DNA of 64,000 nucleotides from DATIRA01 sp963766505 (GTDB lineage: Bacteria; Pseudomonadota; Gammaproteobacteria; Steroidobacterales; Steroidobacteraceae), in assembly GCA_963766505.1 (NCBI GenBank), contig CAVYAL010000001.1, positions 702,925 to 766,924 of the forward strand, given 5' to 3'. A program made the translations under genes and the position numbers. Shown one piece after another: positions 30,102-39,788 of the stretch; the first letter of the stretch is position 1, and each line of letters starts with the position of its first letter. The notes beneath the pieces are model-generated. The model had not been told where the DNA came from, did no database searches, and saw nothing but the letters and a program-made list of their open reading frames with translations.

Positions 30102-33100
30102 TCACTCGAACGAGACTGAGCCGCGGGTGAAGCCGGTGGGGTACTCGGTGCCTGCGGCGTCCAGCACGGTGGTGTTGACCTGCGGGAAGACCGCCTGGAC
30201 GTGGATCTCGCCGATCGGCCGGGCCAGCGCCTCGGCCAGCGTGCTGACCCCGGAGTTGAAGCCGCCGCCGTTGCAGGGCTGCGCCAGCGTCATCGAGCCG
30301 AGCTCGATGCTGTAGGCGATCAGGTCGGCGGTGGTCGGCGTGAGCTGCGTCTCGATGAGGATCCGGCACGAGCCGCCGGAGCCGTCGGTGTAGAGCTCGC
30401 TGCCGATCAGGCGCACGGTCAGCTGCTTGTTGTCCGCCTGCCCGAACCACTCCGCCGCCATGCCGAGCTCGATCACCAGGCGGGTCTGGCCGCTCAACGT
30501 CACGCCGGCGTTCGGCGCCGCGATCGTCGAGCCGGGCGCGGCGGTGAAGATGCCCATGAACCCGTCGGTGGTCGGCGCCGAGGTGGTGACCACCAGGTAG
30601 ACGTAGGAGTCCTCGGCGGCGACGGCCTGGTCGACGAACCCGCCGCCCGCGTAGGTGTTGGCGTAGCTGGTGAAGTTGCCGCTGTAAAAGCCCCACTCGC
30701 CGCCCTCGACAGTGCGGTTGTCCGAGGCGTAGCCGGAGGCAAACACCAGCGGACCCGTGCCGCTGTCGATCGCAGGGAACTTCAGCTCGTCGATGTACAT
30801 CGTCGTCTCGGCGGCGACCGTGCTGCGGCCGTTCGGGAACAGCACGATCGTGCCGTAGGTGCCGGCGTCGGGCATCTCGAAGCTCAGCGTCTCCCACTCA
30901 CCGGCCGTCGTGCTCGCCGCGTCCACCTCGGTGGTGGCGGGCCCCGAGCCCCCTTCGAGCTTCAGCAGGTAGTTGGTGCCCACCGCGGGCGAGAACACCC
31001 GCAGCGTGACGGTCTTCTCCTGCGCCGTCAGCACCACCGGACCGGCCAGCCCCGTGATCGTCGTGCCGAAGAAATCGCCGTCGCCCGGCTTCTTGACGAA
31101 CTTCACCACCGCGTTGGCGGCATCGTTCGGATCGGTGGTGATCTCCACCGTGCCGCCGCCCTGGTTCTCGAACAGCCCGAAGCCGATGCCGTCTTCGGAG
31201 AAGTCCAGGCACGCCTCGCCGGTGCAGGTGCCGGTGTTGCCCGAGGCCCCGCCCGAGCTCGGCGTCGTGTACTTGAGCTCGTCGAAGTAGAACGTCAGCT
31301 CCGTGGCCGGCGGTGCCGTGGTCGAGAACACCGGGAACACGCTCACCCGGTTGTAGGTGTTGGCCGGGTCGTAGACCCCGTTGACTGCGCTCGCGAAGTC
31401 GAACGACAGCGTCTCCCACGCGTTCGCCTTCGTGGTGAGCGCATCCTGCTCCAGGAACACCGCGCCGTTCGCCGCATCCTCGAGCTTCAGGCGCACCACC
31501 AGGCCTGCCGCCGGCGCGTACACCCGCAGCGTCACCACCTTGCTCGTCGAGAGGTCGAACTCCGCCACCGTCTGGTCCGCGTCGTTCGTGTAGATCGTCG
31601 CGCCCGCCCACGGCTGGCCGGTCGGGCCCTTGACGAACTTCGCCACGTCGTTGCTCGGATCGACCGGATCGTCGGCCTGCGCCGCCGACACCAGGCCCTC
31701 GAACGGCGCGTACTTGACGTCCGCGCCCGAAAAATCGATGCACGGCGCGCGGCAGGTGCCGGTGTTGCCGGAGAGCCCGCCGTCGCTCAGGAACGTCACG
31801 TCGTCGAAGTAGAACGTGCCGCCGCCGCCCTGCGCGCCGCTGGTGCCGAAGTCGAAGAAGATCGACAGCTTGTCGTAGGTGTAGGACAGATCGAGCGGCG
31901 GCGTGCCGGCCGCCGGGTTCGCGAAGTCGAACGTCAGCGTCTCCCACGCGTTCGCGACCGTGGTCAGCGCCTCGGTCTCCGCCGAGCGCGTCGCGTCGGT
32001 CGAGTCCTCCACCTTCAGTCGCACCGGGATGCCCGCCCGCGGCGAGTACACCCGCACCGTCATCTGCGTGCTGCTCGCGGTGAACGGAATCACCCCGACC
32101 GAGAAGTTCGGGCCGGTCGACACCGTCGTGCCTGCCCACAGCTCGGCGCCGGCCGACTTCACCACCCGCGCCACCGTGTTGCCCGCGTCAGCCGGGTCCG
32201 GCACCAGCGTCGAGTCCTCCGCGCCGCCAAAACCCGTCAGCGTGTAAACCACCGCCGGGTCGTTGAAGTCGATGCCGCCGAAATCGCCACCGTTACCGAT
32301 GCCGCCGCCACCGATGAAGGCCACGTCGTCGAAATAGTAGGTCGCGGCACCGGCTGCCGCACCGCTTGCGCCAAAGTTGAAGAAGATGATCAGGCGGTTG
32401 TATTCATAGGCCGTGTTCAGCGGCGGCGTGCCGGGCGCCGGGTTCGCGAAGTCGAAAACCAGCGTTTCCCAGCCATTGGCCACCGTGGTCACCGCCTCGG
32501 TTTCCATCGCGCGACTGGCGTCCGATGAATCCTCCACCTTGAGCCGTACCGGGGTGCCTGCGGTCGGCGAGTACACGCGCACCGACATGCGGGTGTTGGC
32601 TGCGTCGAACGGGATCGTCCCGACAGTCAGCGGTCCCGCGGTGCCCACGACGGTTCCGGCGAACGTCTCGGCGGTCGCCGCCCTGACCACCCGGGCCACC
32701 TTGTTGGCAGCGCCGGTGGGGTCGTCCACGACCTGGGAGTCCTCGGCGCCCGCGAACCCGGTCAAGGTGTACGAGACCGAGGGCGAATCAAAGGTGATCG
32801 TGCTGAACGGTGGCGACTCGAAGTAGCCCGCGCCCGCGTACAGGTCGTCATTGCATGCCGGACCTGCCGGGTTGCCACAGAGCGCGTAGCGCGCAACGCG
32901 AGACTCGTCCCACAGGCCCCAGCCGTCGTCGATTCCCTTCCAGGCCTCGTCGGTGGCCTCGAACCAGAAGATCATCGACGGACCGCCCGCGGATCCCTGC
33001 CACGGCGAATATCCCTGCTGCGGGTTTCCGTAGAGCAGGTCGAAGTACCACTTTGAGTTCACCTCGGTCGCCGCGACCCGCTCGATCTCCGAGGCCGGGT

Positions 33101-34262
33101 TGGTCTGCACGGCCTTCCAGCCCGTCTCGCCGACCACGATCGGCAGCGAATCACGGATGCTCACCGTGGCGCCCGCGGCGTTCCGGTACCGGTAGGCAGC
33201 GACGTCGTTGTACCAGTTCTGCGCGGTCCGCAGAGATTCCTCCATCATGGCCCTGGCGCGGTCCGGCCCGGCCGGGACACCGGTCTGCTGCCAGTCCCAG
33301 ATCGTGTAGCTGATCGGATAGACGTGAATCGAGACGAAGTCGATCAACGCGAGGATCGTGTCAGGCAGGACCTCGACGCGGTCGCCGCCGCCGGAGGACT
33401 TTCCGGCGAAGAACGTCCAGTCGTCGTCCGTCGTGACCGGCTGCGTGACCTGGCTGCGGATCGTCCTGATGTAGCTCTCGAGGCATGCCAGCGGCATGAA
33501 CTTCGAAAAGAAGGAGGTCTCGTTGCCGACACTGATCGCGACCACGTTCGGATACCTGGAGAGCGTGCTGATCAGGTAGCTGATGTTGCCGTCGTTCTTC
33601 GTGTCGCTGCACGAGGTCAGTCCGCCGAGGCTGATTCCGAGGTGAAACTTCATCTCGGGATAATTCTCGGCGGCCAGCCGCAGGATCTTCTCGCTCACCA
33701 CGTCGGTGGCCGGCGGCTCCGCGCCGAACAGCCTCAGCAGGTCGAAGCCGGCGGTGTGCAGCAGGGCGAGATCCTCGAGCACCTCCGCGTCGCTCGGCAC
33801 CTCGAAATCCCTGGGCCCTCCCGGTGTCCGGTACGGGCTGTAGTTGACCGCCTTGCCGGTCTGGTAGATCGCCGGCAGGGGTCGGGGCGTGAAGCTGTAG
33901 GGCCCGCAGGTCACGGCGATGTCCCTCACGTCGCCCCTGGCGATGCCGGTGCCGTTCGCGACTGTGCAGGTCTGGCCGGCGGGCTGCGTGGCGACGACTA
34001 CCGTGTAGTCGGCGCCATTGGCGATCGAAAGCGGAAACCTGAACGAGCCGTCGCTGGAGATCGCGAGCCTGTCGCGGCCGTTGTTCCACAGCGCAAGACT
34101 GCCGCCGCTGAAGCCCGAGACTGTGCCGCCGACCGTCACAAACTCGCTCTTGTCCTTCCAGTTCTGGCTCGAACCGCATGCTGCGAGCGCAAGAGTCGCG
34201 CCGAGAACGGAAAGTCGCCGGATCGAACCCAGTGTCGAGGTGACGGTCCGCATGATGTTCAC
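30102..34262 (-). CDS. GH17 beta-1,3-glucanase lipoprotein with CBM-like array
   Basis: 1386 aa. Lipoprotein signal with lipobox LALAACGS, so it is anchored in a membrane, probably at the cell surface. A small beta domain at about 40-120 (VTVGGTVSGFSGGSLALW) is followed by a GH17 catalytic domain at about 130-460. This has the acid/base Glu in AISVGNETSFF (about 246) and the nucleophile Glu in PIVVGETGWK (about 379). Four beta-sandwich repeats of about 155 residues follow (SYTLTGFAGAEDS; VYTLTGFGGAEDS; CRAPCIDFSGADV; CTGEACLDFSEDG), then a C-terminal domain with a Cys pair. From about residue 670 to the end it is almost identical to the plus-strand lipoprotein at 36931-39751. It is first gene of the operon with porin and GH81. 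The GTG 34262 start is less certain than ATG 34253. Confidence 0.85.
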   Translation of the reverse strand: MNIMRTVTSTLGSIRRLSVLGATLALAACGSSQNWKDKSEFVTVGGTVSGFSGGSLALWNNGRDRLAISSDGSFRFPLSIANGADYTVVVATQPAGQTCTVANGTGIARGDVRDIAVTCGPYSFTPRPLPAIYQTGKAVNYSPYRTPGGPRDFEVPSDAEVLEDLALLHTAGFDLLRLFGAEPPATDVVSEKILRLAAENYPEMKFHLGISLGGLTSCSDTKNDGNISYLISTLSRYPNVVAISVGNETSFFSKFMPLACLESYIRTIRSQVTQPVTTDDDWTFFAGKSSGGGDRVEVLPDTILALIDFVSIHVYPISYTIWDWQQTGVPAGPDRARAMMEESLRTAQNWYNDVAAYRYRNAAGATVSIRDSLPIVVGETGWKAVQTNPASEIERVAATEVNSKWYFDLLYGNPQQGYSPWQGSAGGPSMIFWFEATDEAWKGIDDGWGLWDESRVARYALCGNPAGPACNDDLYAGAGYFESPPFSTITFDSPSVSYTLTGFAGAEDSQVVDDPTGAANKVARVVRAATAETFAGTVVGTAGPLTVGTIPFDAANTRMSVRVYSPTAGTPVRLKVEDSSDASRAMETEAVTTVANGWETLVFDFANPAPGTPPLNTAYEYNRLIIFFNFGASGAAAGAATYYFDDVAFIGGGGIGNGGDFGGIDFNDPAVVYTLTGFGGAEDSTLVPDPADAGNTVARVVKSAGAELWAGTTVSTGPNFSVGVIPFTASSTQMTVRVYSPRAGIPVRLKVEDSTDATRSAETEALTTVANAWETLTFDFANPAAGTPPLDLSYTYDKLSIFFDFGTSGAQGGGGTFYFDDVTFLSDGGLSGNTGTCRAPCIDFSGADVKYAPFEGLVSAAQADDPVDPSNDVAKFVKGPTGQPWAGATIYTNDADQTVAEFDLSTSKVVTLRVYAPAAGLVVRLKLEDAANGAVFLEQDALTTKANAWETLSFDFASAVNGVYDPANTYNRVSVFPVFSTTAPPATELTFYFDELKYTTPSSGGASGNTGTCTGEACLDFSEDGIGFGLFENQGGGTVEITTDPNDAANAVVKFVKKPGDGDFFGTTITGLAGPVVLTAQEKTVTLRVFSPAVGTNYLLKLEGGSGPATTEVDAASTTAGEWETLSFEMPDAGTYGTIVLFPNGRSTVAAETTMYIDELKFPAIDSGTGPLVFASGYASDNRTVEGGEWGFYSGNFTSYANTYAGGGFVDQAVAAEDSYVYLVVTTSAPTTDGFMGIFTAAPGSTIAAPNAGVTLSGQTRLVIELGMAAEWFGQADNKQLTVRLIGSELYTDGSGGSCRILIETQLTPTTADLIAYSIELGSMTLAQPCNGGGFNSGVSTLAEALARPIGEIHVQAVFPQVNTTVLDAAGTEYPTGFTRGSVSFE
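30104..32253 (-). repeat. Inverted repeat, copy 1 (2150 bp)
   Basis: The complement of this stretch matches 37600-39749 over 2150 bases with no length change and only a handful of substitutions (for example GACG against GAGG at the start of the block). It spans three CBM-like repeats and the C-terminal domain. Identity stops within a few bases of both stop codons, which differ (TGA here, TAG in copy 2). Confidence 0.9.
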
Positions 34263-34483
34263 CGCTTGCCTGCCCTGATTGAAGATGTTGATCGCGCGAG
34301 TCGCCGCGAGGCGCCGGGTGCCGGGACAGTTCGCGATGCGAGTCGCCCCTGATCATCAGGGACAGCATCTGGTGTCCGGTAAGCCGACGATTGCCTCATG
34401 CCTGTATTCCCCTCGTGGCGGCACGGTCCCGACCGTCGCCGAGTCGCGACGCCGTGGGGCGCAGACTCGGGTGCCGGACTTTT

Positions 34484-34528
34484 TGAAAGCGCTTGCAGAA
34501 ACTAGCGAACCCGCGCCACACTTGTCAA
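34484..34528 (-). promoter_or_regulatory. LacI-controlled promoter of the GH17-porin-GH81 operon
   Basis: On the minus strand a TTGACA -35 box (34528-34523), an 18-base spacer and TAGTTT -10 box (34504-34499) are followed one base later by the palindrome TGCAAGCGCTTTCA (34497-34484). The operator covers the expected start site, so a bound LacI-type repressor would block transcription. The leader to the GH17 start is about 220 bases and carries no other clear element. Confidence 0.75.
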
Positions 34529-34628
34529 TGACTGTTCGGTTCTGTATCCGTCGAAGACAATTTCTTGCTGCAGTGCGACACGCCACGCTGGAACAGGAAT
34601 GCAGGGACGGACATGAGGATTCCGAAGC

Positions 34629-35675
34629 ATGCGTCGATCTGAACTGGAACGCCGCGCCGCCGCGGCTTCGAACGGCTCGGCCGTCACGCTGGAGATGGTC
34701 GCAAAAGAGGCCGGCGTATCGCCCAGCACTGTCTCGCGAATCCTGAACGGCACCGCGCGGGTCAAGGAAGCGAAGGTGCGGGCCGTCGAAGCGGCCATCG
34801 CGAAACTGCAGTTCATGCCGAACCCCGTGGCTCGCTCGCTGGCTCGCGGCCGGTCGATGAGCATCGGTGTCGTGACCCAGGCGATCGACAGTCCCTTCTA
34901 TGGCGAGGCACTGGCGGGGATCGAGACGGGTCTCGTGCGCGCCAAGTACTCCGCATTGTTCGTCAGCGGCCACTGGCGCGAGGGCGATGAGCGACGCTGC
35001 GTCGCGCACCTGCTCAGCCGTCGGGTCGACGGCATCATCCTGCTCACCAGCTGCCTGCCCGACCAGGAACTCAGGAACCTCTCGCGCAGCGTCCCGCTGG
35101 TGATCACCGGCAGGCAGGTCGCCGGAGAACGCATCTACTGCCTGGACACGGACAACACGACCGGCGCACGCCTCGCGACCGATTACCTGATCGGCCAGGG
35201 CCACCGCCGCATCGCGTTCATCTCCGGACCGCAGGACCACCCTGACGCGGTTCAGAGGCTCAATGGCTACAAGGCGGCGCTGGCTGCGGCGAAGATCGCC
35301 TTCTCAGCCAGGCTGGTCGTGCACGGCGACTACTCGGAGTCCGGGGGCCACTCGGCAATGACGGCGCTGCTCGACTCACGCACCGAGTTCACTGCGGTGT
35401 TCGCCGCGAACGACCAGACTGCTTACGGGGCGATGCTGGCACTGCACCGACGCGGCCTCCGGGTACCGGCCGACGTCTCGCTGATCGGCTTCGACGACCT
35501 GTCGGCCTCCGCATTCACGATCCCGCCGCTGACGACGGTGCACCGGTCCATCGGCGAGATCGGCGAAAGAGCGGCCGAGGCGATCATCGACCTGATCGAC
35601 CGGCGCACACCGCTCGCCAGGGTGTCGGCAGCAACGCTCGCGATCCGCGAGTCGACCCGCCCGCTGCGCAGGTGA
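34629..35675 (+). CDS. LacI-family repressor of the glucan locus
   Basis: 348 aa. The helix-turn-helix lies near residues 20-45 (VTLEMVAKEAGVSPSTVSRI) with the hinge-helix sequence NPVARSLARGRS. A periplasmic-binding-like effector domain follows (SIGVVTQAIDSPFYGEALA, DNTTGARLATDYLIGQGHRR, AVFAANDQTAYGAMLAL, PADVSLIGFDDL). It is transcribed away from the GH17 lipoprotein operon across a 366-base region. The GAAAGCGCTTTC-type palindromes at four places in the locus are its probable sites, and a beta-1,3-oligosaccharide or phosphorylated product its probable inducer. Confidence 0.92.
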   Translation: MRRSELERRAAAASNGSAVTLEMVAKEAGVSPSTVSRILNGTARVKEAKVRAVEAAIAKLQFMPNPVARSLARGRSMSIGVVTQAIDSPFYGEALAGIETGLVRAKYSALFVSGHWREGDERRCVAHLLSRRVDGIILLTSCLPDQELRNLSRSVPLVITGRQVAGERIYCLDTDNTTGARLATDYLIGQGHRRIAFISGPQDHPDAVQRLNGYKAALAAAKIAFSARLVVHGDYSESGGHSAMTALLDSRTEFTAVFAANDQTAYGAMLALHRRGLRVPADVSLIGFDDLSASAFTIPPLTTVHRSIGEIGERAAEAIIDLIDRRTPLARVSAATLAIRESTRPLRR

Positions 35676-35713
35676 ATTGCGGCGTCGCAGCAACGCAAGC
35701 GCCCCGGCCCCGT

Positions 35714-35764
35714 TTGACACGAGCGACGAGCACCGTGCTAGATTTGGCTTTGAAAGCGCTTTCC
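35714..35764 (+). promoter_or_regulatory. LacI-controlled promoter of the cytoplasmic GH17 gene
   Basis: TTGACA (35714-35719), a 19-base spacer, TAGATT (35739-35744), seven bases, then the perfect palindrome GAAAGCGCTTTC (35752-35763). The operator covers the predicted transcription start. Confidence 0.8.
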
Positions 35765-35767
35765 GAT

Positions 35768-36640
35768 GTGCTTTCGTTCCCGGGCGCAGCTGCGCCGTGC
35801 GAGCGCGCCGCACTGGACCGTGCATTCCACCGGACACTCGAGGCCGGCGTACACGGGCTGTGCTTCAGCCCTTACGTCGGAGACCAGGCACCCGGATCCC
35901 GTATCGATGCGGCGCAGATCCGCGCACGGCTCGAGATCCTACGTCCCTATACGCGCTGGGTACGTAGTTTCTCCTGCACTGAGGGCCACGAGCACACGCC
36001 GCGCATCGCCCACGAACTCGGCATCCGGACGTTGGCGGGCGCCTGGATCGGCAGGGATCGCGAGCTCAACGAACGCGAAATCGAGGGCCTGATCGAGGTC
36101 TGCCGAGCGGGTCATACCGACCTCGTGGCCGTCGGCAATGAAGTGCTGCTGCGCGAGGACCTGCCCGAGCATGAGCTGCTCCGCTATATCGAGCGCGTCC
36201 GGCGGGCGCTGCCCGGCGTCCCGGTCGGTTATGTCGACGCGTATTACATGTTCGAGAAGCACCCGCGTATCACCGCCGCGTGCGACGTGTTGCTGGCCAA
36301 CTGCTATCCGTTCTGGGAGGGCTGCCCTCGCGACCGTGCCATCGAGCACATGCAGGACATGTACCGGCGGACGGTCGCTGTGGCTGCCGGAAAACCTGTC
36401 ATCGTCAGTGAGACCGGCTGGCCGGACAAGGGCAGCGCCTTTCGGGACGCCGTGCCTTCGACGGAAGGCGCGATTCGCTATTTCGTCGACACTTTCAGCT
36501 GGGCGCAGCGGGAAGGCCTGGACCTGTTCTACTTTGCAGCATTCGACGAGACCTGGAAGGCCGGTATCGAGGGCGACGTCGGCGCGTCCTGGGGGCTGTG
36601 GGACAAGGCCGGCAGGCCGAAATACCCACTGCACGCGTGA
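35768..36640 (+). CDS. Cytoplasmic GH17 beta-1,3-glucanase-like protein
   Basis: GTG 35768 is chosen because the operator ends at 35764; the longer frame from 35672 would run through the promoter. There is no ribosome site, so translation may be nearly leaderless. The 290-aa product is a bare GH17 barrel: GLCFSPYVGDQAP at the N-terminus, VRSFSCTEGHEHTPRIA, the acid/base Glu in LVAVGNEVLL and the nucleophile Glu in VIVSETGWPDKG, then FYFAAFDETWKAG. It has no signal peptide, so it should act inside the cell on imported oligosaccharides, possibly as a transglycosylase or exo-acting enzyme. It is controlled by its own LacI-type promoter. Confidence 0.85.
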   Translation: MLSFPGAAAPCERAALDRAFHRTLEAGVHGLCFSPYVGDQAPGSRIDAAQIRARLEILRPYTRWVRSFSCTEGHEHTPRIAHELGIRTLAGAWIGRDRELNEREIEGLIEVCRAGHTDLVAVGNEVLLREDLPEHELLRYIERVRRALPGVPVGYVDAYYMFEKHPRITAACDVLLANCYPFWEGCPRDRAIEHMQDMYRRTVAVAAGKPVIVSETGWPDKGSAFRDAVPSTEGAIRYFVDTFSWAQREGLDLFYFAAFDETWKAGIEGDVGASWGLWDKAGRPKYPLHA

Positions 36641-36804
36641 CAATTTCCGGGCTGTGAGCTTGCCGGCACCCCGACGAGCCCGTCCTGACAAGCAAGGCCG
36701 GCTGGATGCCCCGCTCGCACCGGAGCGGACGACGGTCGGCCGGATGCCGACGATTGCCGCGGGGATGTTGCCGCGCTGCAGCAACGAGGTGCGCGCCGCA
36801 TTGA

Positions 36805-36854
36805 TTGACAGGACGGACGGGCGCTGTGTAGATTCAGGTTTGAAAGCGCTTTCT
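36805..36854 (+). promoter_or_regulatory. LacI-controlled promoter of the Big2 lipoprotein / phosphorylase unit
   Basis: TTGACA (36805-36810), 18-base spacer, TAGATT (36829-36834), seven bases, then GAAAGCGCTTTC (36842-36853). The layout matches the promoter at 35714 almost base for base in its key elements. The rest of the 290-base gap after GH17 shows nothing else. Confidence 0.8.
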
Positions 36855-36930
36855 TGGCTGAACTGCTGCTGACTGCCGCATCCGCAAGGCCGCTCGCAGT
36901 CGCATCGCACAGCGTTGCCGGAGACACCTC

Positions 36931-39751
36931 ATGGAACTCGTCAAGCGGATCGCCCTGCTCACCGTCGCCACCTGCGCCAGCCTGTTCCTGTCAGGGTGCC
37001 AGCCTTCTGATCCGAGCAGCCCCAAGGTCGCGCGGCTGTCCTCGGTCGCCGTGACGCCGAACGCGGTGTCGCTGCCGGTCGGCGGCATGCAGGCCCTGCA
37101 GACTCGTCGGCAGCTTCACCGACGGCTCCACCTTCGACATCAGCTTCGGCTCGACCTTCGCGTCCGACGCGACGTCGATCGCGACGGTCACTCCCACCGG
37201 AGTGGTGACTGGCATCGCGGCCGGCACCGCGACGATCACGGCCACGGACACGGAATCCGGCAAGTCAGCGACCGCGACCGTGACGGTGGCGCCGCTGCGG
37301 GTCGTCTCGATTGCGCTCACCCCGCCGGCCAGCAGCCTCGCGCCGGGCGGCAGCCAGCCGCTGACCGTCGTCGGCACCTTCGACAACGCTACGACCGGCA
37401 ATGTCACCGCCGAATCCACCTTCGTCTCCTCGGACACCGCCGTCGCGACGGTCGACGCCGCGGGACTCGTCACCGCCGTCGCAGCAGGAGCGGCGACGAT
37501 CACCGCTACGCATACGGCGTCTGCGAACACCGCCGCGGCATTGATCGACGTCAGTGCCGACGGCGGCGAATTCGTCACGATCGACTTCGATACGCCCGGG
37601 GTGGTTTACACGCTGACGGGTTTTGGCGGCGCGGAGGACTCGACGCTGGTGCCGGACCCGGCTGAGGCGGGCAACACGGTGGCGCGGGTGGTGAAGTCGG
37701 CGGGCGCCGAGCTGTGGGCAGGCACGACGGTGTCGACCGGCCCGAACTTCTCGGTCGGGGTGATTCCGTTCACCGCGAGCAGCACGCAGATGACGGTGCG
37801 GGTGTACTCGCCGCGGGCGGGCATCCCGGTGCGACTGAAGGTGGAGGACTCGACCGACGCGACGCGCTCGGCGGAGACCGAGGCGCTGACCACGGTCGCG
37901 AACGCGTGGGAGACGCTGACGTTCGACTTCGCGAACCCGGCGGCCGGCACGCCGCCGCTCGATCTGTCCTACACCTACGACAAGCTGTCGATCTTCTTCG
38001 ACTTCGGCACCAGCGGCGCGCAGGGCGGCGGCGGCACGTTCTACTTCGACGACGTGACGTTCCTGAGCGACGGCGGGCTCTCCGGCAACACCGGCACCTG
38101 CCGCGCGCCGTGCATCGATTTTTCGGGCGCGGACGTCAAGTACGCGCCGTTCGAGGGCCTGGTGTCGGCGGCGCAGGCCGACGATCCGGTCGATCCGAGC
38201 AACGACGTGGCGAAGTTCGTCAAGGGCCCGACCGGCCAGCCGTGGGCGGGCGCGACGATCTACACGAACGACGCGGACCAGACGGTGGCGGAGTTCGACC
38301 TCTCGACGAGCAAGGTGGTGACGCTGCGGGTGTACGCGCCGGCGGCAGGCCTGGTGGTGCGCCTGAAGCTCGAGGATGCGGCGAACGGCGCGGTGTTCCT
38401 GGAGCAGGATGCGCTCACCACGAAGGCGAACGCGTGGGAGACGCTGTCGTTCGACTTCGCGAGCGCAGTCAACGGGGTCTACGACCCGGCCAACACCTAC
38501 AACCGGGTGAGCGTGTTCCCGGTGTTCTCGACCACGGCACCGCCGGCCACGGAGCTGACGTTCTACTTCGACGAGCTCAAGTACACGACGCCGAGCTCGG
38601 GCGGGGCCTCGGGCAACACCGGCACCTGCACCGGCGAGGCGTGCCTGGACTTCTCCGAAGACGGCATCGGCTTCGGGCTGTTCGAGAACCAGGGCGGCGG
38701 CACGGTGGAGATCACCACCGATCCGAACGATGCCGCCAACGCGGTGGTGAAGTTCGTCAAGAAGCCGGGCGACGGCGATTTCTTCGGCACGACGATCACG
38801 GGGCTGGCCGGTCCGGTGGTGCTGACGGCGCAGGAGAAGACCGTCACGCTGCGGGTGTTCTCGCCCGCGGTGGGCACCAACTACCTGCTGAAGCTCGAAG
38901 GGGGCTCGGGGCCCGCCACCACCGAGGTGGACGCGGCGAGCACGACGGCCGGTGAGTGGGAGACGCTGAGCTTCGAGATGCCCGACGCCGGCACCTACGG
39001 CACGATCGTGCTGTTCCCGAACGGCCGCAGCACGGTCGCCGCCGAGACGACGATGTACATCGACGAGCTGAAGTTCCCCGCGATCGACAGCGGCACGGGT
39101 CCGCTGGTGTTTGCCTCCGGCTACGCCTCGGACAACCGCACTGTCGAGGGCGGCGAGTGGGGCTTTTACAGCGGCAACTTCACCAGCTACGCCAACACCT
39201 ACGCGGGCGGCGGGTTCGTCGACCAGGCCGTCGCCGCCGAGGACTCCTACGTCTACCTGGTGGTCACCACCTCGGCGCCGACCACCGACGGGTTCATGGG
39301 CATCTTCACCGCCGCGCCCGGCTCGACGATCGCGGCGCCGAACGCCGGCGTGACGTTGAGCGGCCAGACCCGCCTGGTGATCGAGCTCGGCATGGCGGCG
39401 GAGTGGTTCGGGCAGGCGGACAACAAGCAGCTGACCGTGCGCCTGATCGGCAGCGAGCTCTACACCGACGGCTCCGGCGGCTCGTGCCGGATCCTCATCG
39501 AGACGCAGCTCACGCCGACCACCGCCGACCTGATCGCCTACAGCATCGAGCTCGGCTCGATGACGCTGGCGCAGCCCTGCAACGGCGGCGGCTTCAACTC
39601 CGGGGTCAGCACGCTGGCCGAGGCGCTGGCCCGGCCGATCGGCGAGATCCACGTGCAGGCGGTCTTCCCGCAGGTCAACACCACCGTGCTGGACGCCGCA
39701 GGCACCGAGTACCCCACCGGCTTCACCCGCGGCTCAGTCTCGTTCGAGTAG
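36931..39751 (+). CDS. Big2-domain lipoprotein with CBM-like array, frame broken near 37104
   Basis: Starts MELVKRIALLTVATCASLFL with lipobox LFLSGC. Two to three Ig-like Big2 domains follow (SSVAVTPNAVSLPVGGMQAL, TVTPTGVVTGIAAGTATITA, STFVSSDTAVATVDAAGLVT). The second half (about residue 224 to the end) repeats the CBM-like array and C-terminal domain of the GH17 lipoprotein almost exactly. The frame is interrupted: dropping the T at 37104 reads LQTVGSFTDGSTFDISFGS and restores one protein of about 939 aa. There is no catalytic domain, so it is probably a surface glucan-binding protein. It is followed after 37 bases by the phosphorylase gene and controlled by the promoter at 36805. Confidence 0.8.
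37600..39749 (+). repeat. Inverted repeat, copy 2 (2150 bp)
   Basis: Near-identical inverted copy of 30104-32253. The two copies flank 32254-37599 (5346 bp), which holds the catalytic half of the GH17 lipoprotein, the LacI gene, the cytoplasmic GH17, three promoters and the Big2 half of the second lipoprotein. Confidence 0.9.
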
Positions 39752-39788
39752 CGCGCGCCCCGGGCGTCGTTCGGGGAGCGGGACAGCG

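Noticed and set aside
37265..39652. 795-codon minus-strand frame opposite the Big2 lipoprotein (and 30201-32528 opposite the GH17 lipoprotein)
   Set aside because: Both are the same antisense artefact of the duplicated array; Arg/His-rich, without start context or recognisable domains.
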